Positions 9,097 to 14,789 of a stretch of DNA of 32,630 nt are shown here, in pieces. How positions within the stretch are numbered: position 1 is the first letter of the stretch; each line of letters starts with the position of its first letter. Under the pieces are notes generated by a model. The model saw nothing but the letters and a program-made list of their open reading frames with translations, had not been told where the DNA came from and did no database searches. The stretch is taken from contig JAFGND010000041.1 of the NCBI GenBank assembly GCA_016927185.1, forward strand, positions 1 to 32,630, in the 5' to 3' direction. Made by a program: the position numbers and the translations under genes. This DNA is from Candidatus Coatesiibacteriota bacterium. GTDB lineage: Bacteria > JAFGND01.

Positions 9097-9647
9097 TTTT
9101 GTATGGAAGAGTATTTCTCCAATTCCTTTAAATTGAACTTGCCAAGAAAATCCTCAATAGACTTATCAGTAGCGAAAGTGTTGATCTTCTGACCATAACC
9201 GCACCTTATCTCCATCTCTCCTATCCAGACTGCATAAAAACCGTCAGCGTGATGTCTGACTGGATAACCAAGCAGTTTTTCCTTGAACTCAGTTTTTTTA
9301 AGGTCTCCCTTTTTTCTTGGAAAAATATGAGCCCAGATTGCAGTTTCATTATCCTTTTTTCTTTGAAGATACATGATTATGAAATGATTCCTTGTATCTG
9401 TTTTATATTCATAGTCACTGTATTCTGGATACTTGTCAAGTTCCGGGAAAAATCCTTTTATCTTCTCATAAAACAATTTGCTATCCTCTGCTACCGGTTC
9501 GGGAAATGATTTTTCTGAAGTTTTTGTATCATTCTTTTTCTGATCGCTTTTTGCATTATCCTTCTTTTCAGAACTCTCATTTCTCTTGCAGGACAAGGAA
9601 ATACATAAAATGCATAGCATGACTATTTGGAATATCAACTTCTGCAA
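9093..9647 (-). CDS. Putative lipoprotein A (first of two related lipoproteins)
   Basis: Unrecognised 184-residue protein with a lipoprotein signal peptide: Lys3, a hydrophobic core, then the lipobox ISLSC with Cys20 as the lipidation site, followed by a Lys/Asp/Ser-rich linker to about residue 50. The remaining domain contains YPEYSDYEY, WAHIFPRKKGD and YPVRHHADGF, and ends SIEDFLGKFNLKEL. That order also appears in the downstream lipoprotein. The start is TTG at 9645-9647, supported by AAAGGAG (complement of 9656-9662) eight bases away. The start lies inside the end of the EtfA gene (13-nt overlap), so it belongs to the acyl-CoA dehydrogenase/ETF operon. No catalytic motif is seen and no function is assigned. 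Confidence 0.8.
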   Translation of the reverse strand: MQKLIFQIVMLCILCISLSCKRNESSEKKDNAKSDQKKNDTKTSEKSFPEPVAEDSKLFYEKIKGFFPELDKYPEYSDYEYKTDTRNHFIIMYLQRKKDNETAIWAHIFPRKKGDLKKTEFKEKLLGYPVRHHADGFYAVWIGEMEIRCGYGQKINTFATDKSIEDFLGKFNLKELEKYSSIQK

Positions 9648-10825
9648 CGTTTCAACTCCTTTACAAGTGCAGGAACTACCTGGAACAAGTCACCAACTAT
9701 ACCTATTGTTGCAACATTGAATATGGGAGCATCAGGATCCTTGTTTATTGCAACAATCACATCAGAGGAACTCATACCAGCAAGGTGCTGAATTGCTCCT
9801 GAAATACCGCAAGCTATATACAACTTGGGACATACAGTCTTGCCAGTCTGCCCTACCTGGTGACTGTATGGTATCCATCCTGCATCTACGGCAGCTCTGG
9901 AAGCTCCCACTGCAGCACCTATTTCCCTTGCAAGTTCCTCAATCACCTTGAAATTCTCAGGACAGCCGATACCTCTACCTCCGCTTACAATTATATCTGC
10001 TTCAGTAATATTAACGGTATCCATTATCTCAGCAACAAAAGACTTGAAATCAGTATGTATATTCTCCCTTGAAAATTCATGTTTTATCCTTATTATCTCA
10101 CCTGAAAGAGAATCTCTTCTTGTTGCAGGTTTCATTACCTTGGGACGGACTGTAGCCATCTGAGGTCTGTAATTTCTGCAGATAATTGTTGCCATTATGT
10201 TCCCCCCAAAAGCCGGTCTGGTCTGCTCAAGCAATCCTTCATCAGTTATATTCAAGCCTGTACAATCGGCAGTGAGACCTGTCCTGATTTTTGCTGCAAC
10301 ACGAGACATGAAACTTCTTCCTATTGTCGTAGCTCCTGCAAGAATTATGCTTGGTTTCAGTTCCTTGACTATCTTTTCCAGGCATTCCGCATATGGTTCA
10401 TCCTGAAACTCTTCAAGCAGTGGATCATCAATTACATAAATGCTGTCCAGTCCGTAATGCTGAAGTTCTTCAACCAGCTTGTCAGTATTATACCCAACAA
10501 GGACTACTGATAATGGTTCATTCAATTTCTCTTTCAGTTTCAGTCCCTCTCCAATAAGTTCAATGACAACCCCGGCAAGTCTGCCATGTCTTTGTTCTCC
10601 AAAAACCCATATCCCGTTTGAAAACGGTTTTTCGCTTGTGATGAGTGCTTCCTGTTTATCCATCTGTATTGCCTCAACAGGGCATACTTCAACACAAGCT
10701 CCACATAATGTGCATGTATTGAGATCTATTTCCGCTTTTTCATTACATAGAGAAATCGCAGAAAAAGGACAGGCATCTATGCATACTGAGCAACCGGTAC
10801 AAGTTTCAAGTATTTTAATACCCAA
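9635..10825 (-). CDS. etfA: Electron transfer flavoprotein alpha subunit with N-terminal 2[4Fe-4S] ferredoxin domain
   Basis: Carries electrons between an acyl-CoA dehydrogenase and other redox partners as an EtfAB heterodimer in the cytoplasm. Residues 1-60 form a bacterial-type ferredoxin with two full clusters: C9-x2-C12-x2-C15-x3-C19-P and C38-x2-C41-x2-C44-x3-C48-P. The rest is a normal EtfA: a Rossmann-like N-terminal domain (LVGYNTDKL), then the FAD-binding C-terminal domain with GGRGIG, GASRAAVDAGW, SHQVGQTGKTV, GISGAIQHLAG and INKDPDAPIF. EtfA proteins with this ferredoxin extension are known from caffeyl-CoA reductase (CarE) and related complexes in anaerobes, some of which bifurcate electrons; bifurcation here is inference. 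The start is TTG at 10823-10825 behind a strong AAGGAGG. It follows etfB after 10 nt. Confidence 0.95.
   Translation of the reverse strand: MGIKILETCTGCSVCIDACPFSAISLCNEKAEIDLNTCTLCGACVEVCPVEAIQMDKQEALITSEKPFSNGIWVFGEQRHGRLAGVVIELIGEGLKLKEKLNEPLSVVLVGYNTDKLVEELQHYGLDSIYVIDDPLLEEFQDEPYAECLEKIVKELKPSIILAGATTIGRSFMSRVAAKIRTGLTADCTGLNITDEGLLEQTRPAFGGNIMATIICRNYRPQMATVRPKVMKPATRRDSLSGEIIRIKHEFSRENIHTDFKSFVAEIMDTVNITEADIIVSGGRGIGCPENFKVIEELAREIGAAVGASRAAVDAGWIPYSHQVGQTGKTVCPKLYIACGISGAIQHLAGMSSSDVIVAINKDPDAPIFNVATIGIVGDLFQVVPALVKELKRCRS
9656..9662 (-). promoter_or_regulatory. Ribosome binding site fixing the TTG start of lipoprotein A
   Basis: AAAGGAG on the minus strand, eight bases before TTG at 9645-9647. 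It lies inside the etfA coding end and supports the non-AUG start of the lipoprotein gene. Confidence 0.6.
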
Positions 10826-10830
10826 TTTTT

Positions 10831-10837
10831 CCTCCTT
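10831..10837 (-). promoter_or_regulatory. Strong Shine-Dalgarno site fixing the TTG start of etfA
   Basis: AAGGAGG on the minus strand five bases before TTG at 10823-10825. No ATG lies nearby, and translation from the TTG includes the whole ferredoxin domain starting six residues before the first cluster cysteine. Confidence 0.75.
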
Positions 10838-11627
10838 AGAATATCTTCAGCTCAAGCAGCTTTTGAGCCAGGGCTGGAACTACTTCCTCCACTTCTCCCT
10901 TCAATATTTCTCCTCCTTCTCTCTTGGGAGGAGTAAATATCCTGATAACCTTTGTCGGACTTCCATTCTGACCTATATCATCTCTTGAAAGATTAAGGTC
11001 ATCTGCTTTCAAGGTGGGAATCTCAGCTTTCTTTGCCCTGAGCTTTCCCTTAAGGCTTTCAAGTCTTGGTTCATTTATTTCCTTTACAACAGTAATCAGG
11101 CAAGGAATATCCATTGAAAGGACGTCATATCCATCTTCCATAAGTCTTTCAACAACAATCTTGTCATTCCCTATTTCCTCTATCTTCCTGACGCTTGAAA
11201 TATGCGGAATACCAAGCATTGCAGCTATACCAGGTCCTACCTGAGCAGTATCTCCGTCTATTGCCTGTTTGCCGCATATTACTAAATCGAAATTGCCAAT
11301 ATATCTTATTGCTGAAGAAAGTGAATATCCTGTTGCCCATGTATCAGAACCTGCAAATGCTGCATCGCAGATCAGGTATGCATTGTCTATTCCCATTGCA
11401 AGGGCTAGCCTTAAAGCCTTGTCGGCCTGGGGTGGCCCCATAGTAATCACTGTTGTAGTTACATCAGGTATTCTCTCTTTTATTCTCAATGCTTCCTCTA
11501 TTGCATTCATGTCAAAAGGATTTACAATAGATGCACCTTCTCTCCTTAATGTCCCTGTTTCAGGATCAATGGTTGCAGCACCTGATTCAGGATCTGGTAC
11601 CTGCTTTATGGGAACTATTATATGCAT
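10836..11627 (-). CDS. etfB: Electron transfer flavoprotein beta subunit
   Basis: Partner of EtfA, 263 residues, a normal length for the family. Recognisable segments are the N-terminal VPIKQVPDP, NPFDMNAIEEALRIKE, VITMGPPQADKALRLALAMG (AMP/FAD-phosphate region) and the GKQAIDGDTAQVGPGIA signature typical of EtfB. The start ATG at 11625-11627 has AGGAGG five bases upstream, and the stop of the acyl-CoA dehydrogenase gene lies next to that ribosome site. The gene lies 9 nt after the dehydrogenase and 10 nt before etfA, so the three are one transcript. With EtfA it should form the electron carrier for the adjacent dehydrogenase. Whether EtfB carries the bifurcating FAD cannot be settled by eye. 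Confidence 0.95.
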   Translation of the reverse strand: MHIIVPIKQVPDPESGAATIDPETGTLRREGASIVNPFDMNAIEEALRIKERIPDVTTTVITMGPPQADKALRLALAMGIDNAYLICDAAFAGSDTWATGYSLSSAIRYIGNFDLVICGKQAIDGDTAQVGPGIAAMLGIPHISSVRKIEEIGNDKIVVERLMEDGYDVLSMDIPCLITVVKEINEPRLESLKGKLRAKKAEIPTLKADDLNLSRDDIGQNGSPTKVIRIFTPPKREGGEILKGEVEEVVPALAQKLLELKIF

Positions 11628-11636
11628 TATTTCCTC

Positions 11637-12806
11637 CTATTTCCTCTTTGCAAGGCTTTTTATAAGCTCTGATGCAATAACATTTCTCTGTATCTGGTTA
11701 GTCCCTTCATAAATCTGCGTTATCTTTGCATCACGCATATATTTTTCAAGTGGATATTCTTTCATGTATCCATATCCTCCCATTATCTGAATTGCATCTG
11801 TTGTAACCTTCATGGCAGTATCACTTGAAAGTGTCTTGCACATTGCAGAGTATATGGATATATCCTTTGAGCCACTATCCACAAGTTTTGCAGTATTATA
11901 GACAAGCATTCTTGATGCCTCAATGGCAGTTGCCATGTCAGCAAGCATGTGCTGGATTGCCTGGAAACTGCTTATTGGAACACCGAATTGATGCCTTTCA
12001 TGACTGTATTTGAGAGATTCCTCGAATGCTCCCTGGGCTATACCTACTGCCTGGGCTCCAATACCTGGTCTTGTCCTGTCAAATGTCTGCATTGTTACTA
12101 TGAATCCAAAGCCCTCTCTTGACAAAAGCTGGCTTTTATGTATCCTGCAATCCTGAAAGACAAGCTCTCTTGTAGCACTTGATCGTATTCCAAGCTTGTT
12201 TTCCTTCTTTCCGAAATCAAAACCCGCAGTTCCCTTGTCAACTATGAATGCTGATGCTCCCCTTGCCCCTTTAGTTTTGTCTGTCATTGCAATAACTGTA
12301 TATATCTCAGCTTCACCACCGTTTGTTATCCATTGCTTTGTTCCATTCAGTATATAATAATCCCCGTCTTTTCTTGCAGTTGTCTTTATGCTCCCTGCAT
12401 CTGAACCAGCATCAGGTTCGGTAAGACCGAAAGCTGCAAGTTTTGCCCCTGAAGCGATATCAGGTAAATACTTCTTCTTCTGTTCATCTGATCCAAGAAG
12501 CAGTATAGGAAAAGCACCAAGTGCGGATGCAGCATAACTGACTGCTATTCCTCCGCATATCCTTGACAGTTCCTCTGTTACAAGGCATAGTTCCATGCAG
12601 CCTCCCCCAAAACCGCCATATTCCTCAGGAATATAGAGACCGAACATGTCACTGTCAGCAAGAATTTTCATTATATCCCATGGAAACTTTCCCTCTTCAT
12701 CATATTGGGCTCTTACTGGCTTGACTTTTTCTTCTGCTATCTTTCTGGCCAGATCCCTTATTTCCTTCTGAGTGTCGTTAAGCATAAGATCAAGTAGAGA
12801 ACTCAC
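11637..12806 (-). CDS. Acyl-CoA dehydrogenase (short/medium-chain type)
   Basis: FAD enzyme that interconverts acyl-CoA and trans-2-enoyl-CoA and exchanges electrons with the ETF encoded next to it. It is 389 residues, the usual length. Visible motifs are GGxGGGCMELCLVTEELSR (about 63), FGLTEPDAGSDA (flavin/substrate loop), WITNGGEAEIY, RTRPGIGAQAVGIAQGA, HERHQFG, QIMGGYGYMKEYPLEKYMRD and IYEGTNQIQR. Glu367 in that last motif sits where the catalytic base Glu of butyryl- and medium-chain dehydrogenases lies. The start is GTG (12804-12806) with AAGGAGG six bases upstream. It is the first gene of the six-gene minus-strand operon. The chain-length specificity and the direction (oxidation or reduction) are not determined by the sequence; the ferredoxin-fused EtfA makes a reductive role possible. 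Confidence 0.93.
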   Translation of the reverse strand: MSSLLDLMLNDTQKEIRDLARKIAEEKVKPVRAQYDEEGKFPWDIMKILADSDMFGLYIPEEYGGFGGGCMELCLVTEELSRICGGIAVSYAASALGAFPILLLGSDEQKKKYLPDIASGAKLAAFGLTEPDAGSDAGSIKTTARKDGDYYILNGTKQWITNGGEAEIYTVIAMTDKTKGARGASAFIVDKGTAGFDFGKKENKLGIRSSATRELVFQDCRIHKSQLLSREGFGFIVTMQTFDRTRPGIGAQAVGIAQGAFEESLKYSHERHQFGVPISSFQAIQHMLADMATAIEASRMLVYNTAKLVDSGSKDISIYSAMCKTLSSDTAMKVTTDAIQIMGGYGYMKEYPLEKYMRDAKITQIYEGTNQIQRNVIASELIKSLAKRK

Positions 12807-12983
12807 CTAAAACCTCCTTACTCAATATATTGAAATCTCATGTCATGATTTAATACAAAGAAGCGATACTGTAATATATTAGATTACGTCAAGTGAATAT
12901 AGTTTTTTTCAAGAAAATGCTAGTGATATCACTCTTTTTCAAATATATATTGACTTTTTTCAATAATATTAAAACTATTTTAT
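12807..12983. promoter_or_regulatory. Divergent promoter region between the acyl-CoA dehydrogenase operon and the TIGR00725 gene
   Basis: This 177-nt AT-rich gap must hold both promoters. On the minus strand TTGACG (complement of 12887-12892) is followed after 18 nt by TATCGC. On the plus strand TTGACT (12950-12955) is followed after 20 nt by TATTTT (12976-12981), directly against the start codon. A perfect 12-bp palindrome, AGTGATATCACT, at 12922-12933 lies between the two boxes and could be an operator. The half-sites touch, so it does not fit the Crp pattern with a six-base gap. All assignments are by pattern only. Confidence 0.4.
12922..12933. promoter_or_regulatory. 12-bp perfect palindrome, candidate operator
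   Basis: AGTGATATCACT reads the same on both strands and is centred in the divergent gap, upstream of both candidate -35 boxes. The position suits a dimeric repressor or activator that could act on both units. No regulator gene is adjacent. Confidence 0.35.
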
Positions 12984-13454
12984 ATGCTTGAACATTTAAG
13001 ATCACGACCTCTGATAGCAGTTATCGGTGCCTCAAAAGCATCAAGGGAAGGAATGAAACTGGCTGAGGAGACTGGACATTTGATAGCAGAGAATGGCTGT
13101 GTCCTGCTTTGCGGTGGAATGGATGGTATAATGCTTCATGCAGCCAAAGGAGCATTCAAGGCAGGAGGATTGACAGTTGGAATACTGCCAGGACTTGAGC
13201 ATTCTGCAGCAAACAAGTATATACAGCTTGCTCTTCCAACAGGGCTGGGACATATCAGGAATGCCCTGCTAGTAACCATGGCTCAAGCTGTCATCGCTAT
13301 AGAAGGTGGATTCGGAACATTAAGCGAAATCTCTTTTTCACAATTAAGGCTCAAGCCTTTAGCGCTACTCAGAAGCTGGCCTGACATAAGAGAGCTTGAT
13401 CTATTCAGAGTAGATACTCCAAAAGAGGCAATGGAAAAAGTATTGATTTTATGA
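12984..13454 (+). CDS. TIGR00725/LOG-like Rossmann-fold nucleotide-binding protein
   Basis: Belongs to the lysine decarboxylase-like/LOG and DprA-related group (TIGR00725), 156 residues. Visible are AVIGASKASREGMKLAEE at the first beta-alpha turn, LLCGGMDGIM, GLTVGILPG, HIRNALLVTMAQAVIAIEGGFGT and LSEI. The GGFGTLSE stretch corresponds to the PGGxGTxxE nucleotide-binding signature of LOG proteins, with Gly in place of Pro. Members bind nucleotides; some relatives are cytokinin-activating phosphoribohydrolases, but the role of this subgroup is unclear and none is assigned. The ATG has no Shine-Dalgarno sequence and lies next to the TATTTT box, so the message may be leaderless. The stop overlaps the acylphosphatase start by 4 nt (ATGA). 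Confidence 0.85.
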   Translation: MLEHLRSRPLIAVIGASKASREGMKLAEETGHLIAENGCVLLCGGMDGIMLHAAKGAFKAGGLTVGILPGLEHSAANKYIQLALPTGLGHIRNALLVTMAQAVIAIEGGFGTLSEISFSQLRLKPLALLRSWPDIRELDLFRVDTPKEAMEKVLIL

Positions 13455-13723
13455 AAGTCTGCAAGTACAGCATATCAGGACGAGTTCAGGGAGTCGGATT
13501 CAGGTATTTTACTTATGGAATTGCAGCTAAAAACGAAATTTACGGTTATGTAAGGAACATGGAGGATGGAACAGTTGAAGTAGTTGCCCAGGGTGAAGAT
13601 GAAAAGATTTCAAACTTCGAGCGGGAACTTTTTCAAGGTCCTAGATGGTCTTTCATTCAGGAAATGAAAAAAGAGACAATTGAAATCGATACTCCTTATG
13701 AGAGTTTCAGGATAACTTACTGA
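13451..13723 (+). CDS. acyP: Acylphosphatase
   Basis: Small cytoplasmic enzyme that hydrolyses acyl phosphates such as acetyl phosphate or 1,3-bisphosphoglycerate. At 90 residues it has the family length. The signature GRVQGVGFR contains the phosphate-binding loop and catalytic Arg18, and GYVRNMEDGTVEV carries Asn36, which positions the nucleophilic water. The fold order beta-alpha-beta-beta-alpha-beta fits. It overlaps the upstream TIGR00725 gene by 4 nt and is probably translated by coupling. Its TGA stop lies inside a 22-bp inverted repeat shared with the convergent radical SAM gene. Confidence 0.96.
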   Translation: MKVCKYSISGRVQGVGFRYFTYGIAAKNEIYGYVRNMEDGTVEVVAQGEDEKISNFERELFQGPRWSFIQEMKKETIEIDTPYESFRITY

Positions 13724-13740
13724 ATTCTTGCAAATTCAGT
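13719..13740. terminator. Hairpin spanning two convergent stop codons
   Basis: ACTGAATT (13719-13726) and AATTCAGT (13733-13740) form a perfect 8-bp stem with a 6-nt loop. The TGA of the acylphosphatase gene (13721-13723) is in the left arm and the TGA of the minus-strand radical SAM gene (13736-13738) is in the right arm. There is no clear T-run on either side, so it is a weak bidirectional terminator candidate. Confidence 0.4.
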
Positions 13741-14779
13741 TCTTGAACCATTCCATAAAATCCTTGAATTCATCGAGAAACTCATCATCTATTTCCAAAA
13801 TCTCTCTGCAACTGCTATCAATGAATATCTTTATATCTCTTGCTGCAATCAATGATGAGTTTTCCCTTATTTCAGACTTGAATGAATCTGCAGTTCTGTG
13901 GAAGATTTTCTTCCAGTAATTGTCAGATACTTTATTGTTTATATATGCTTTCAAATCAGAATCCTGGAAGGAGATTCTTTGTGGAGAAACTTCTATCCCC
14001 CATTTCAGGAACAGGTTTGCTTCATGAATATTGGAAGCAGTAGTCAGGAATTTCAGAGTGACATGGATTCTTCTTCTTTTAATAAGCTCCATTGCGAACA
14101 ATTTGGATCTCTCTATTTCAAGTCCCATTGTCTTTTTGTATGTCTCTGACTGGTAACCGACAAATGAAATCCATACATCGTTGAACAGTTCCTCAGTCTT
14201 ATCAACATACGACATATCATGATTCCCGTTTGTAAGCAATCCGATCTCCATTGAGGGGAACAATTTCCTTATTTCTTCAAGCCATTTTACAGTCTTTTTC
14301 TGAATAAAAATCTCTCCTCCCTGAATAGAGAGCCTTCTGGGCTTGTACAGAATAATCAGATCCTTCATTTCCTTGTAATATTCATATGGTTTTTTCAGAT
14401 ATGGAGCCCTCACTCCGCACATTGCGCAATTACCGTTACAGAGAAGCGAGAACTCGATGTTGAAAAGATCATAATCTGGACTTTCATTCCTTCGAGCTTT
14501 TCTCAATCTGTATCTCTCACAATAGCACTTTGCATCGAAATCTGCTATTTTTTTTAACAAATCTTTGTCTCTGAGATTTGCAATTTTCATGTTCCTCCTG
14601 CCCCATGTAAGGCAGCATGGAAAAATATCACCATCATGATTTGGAAATAATTCATGAAAATGACAAGCCCTCTCCATGAGGGTTTTATCATGCATCTTTT
14701 TCCTGAAATGGATAGCTGATTCAATGCGTTTTTTTATCTTGAAAAGGACAGGTGGAATGAAATCCTTTTTTTCGACCAT
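13736..14779 (-). CDS. Radical SAM protein with an N-terminal SPASM-like cysteine motif
   Basis: 347 residues. The radical SAM cluster motif is C114-x3-C118-x2-C121 (CNGNCAMC), followed by SIQGGE (about 151-156), the SAM-binding GGE motif, and a barrel strand GLLTNGN. Before the core, residues 39-87 hold C39-x10-G50-x4-C55 plus Cys56, KIANLRD, and C85-x-C87. The first part matches the C-x9-15-G-x4-C pattern of SPASM auxiliary-cluster domains, which normally follow the core. The substrate is unknown; SPASM relatives modify peptides or proteins or handle other substrates. The ATG lies 10 nt after the stop of the second cyclase gene, so it is probably the distal gene of a two-gene operon. The radical SAM call is firm; the order of the SPASM-like motif is seen in the sequence; the function is not known. 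Confidence 0.85.
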   Translation of the reverse strand: MVEKKDFIPPVLFKIKKRIESAIHFRKKMHDKTLMERACHFHELFPNHDGDIFPCCLTWGRRNMKIANLRDKDLLKKIADFDAKCYCERYRLRKARRNESPDYDLFNIEFSLLCNGNCAMCGVRAPYLKKPYEYYKEMKDLIILYKPRRLSIQGGEIFIQKKTVKWLEEIRKLFPSMEIGLLTNGNHDMSYVDKTEELFNDVWISFVGYQSETYKKTMGLEIERSKLFAMELIKRRRIHVTLKFLTTASNIHEANLFLKWGIEVSPQRISFQDSDLKAYINNKVSDNYWKKIFHRTADSFKSEIRENSSLIAARDIKIFIDSSCREILEIDDEFLDEFKDFMEWFKN

Positions 14780-14789
14780 ATAGACGACC

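Noticed and set aside
10479-10988. Plus-strand open frame of 169 codons inside etfA/etfB
   Set aside because: Antisense shadow of two well-supported genes; Ser/Phe-rich translation typical of the complement of AT-rich coding DNA.
12922-12933. Crp/cAMP receptor site
   Set aside because: The Crp pattern needs TGTGA and TCACA halves six bases apart; here GTGA and TCAC are two bases apart, so only a generic operator is proposed.
13451-14779. RiPP cluster around the SPASM-like radical SAM protein
   Set aside because: No short precursor peptide frame with a ribosome site, no peptidase or transporter next to it.
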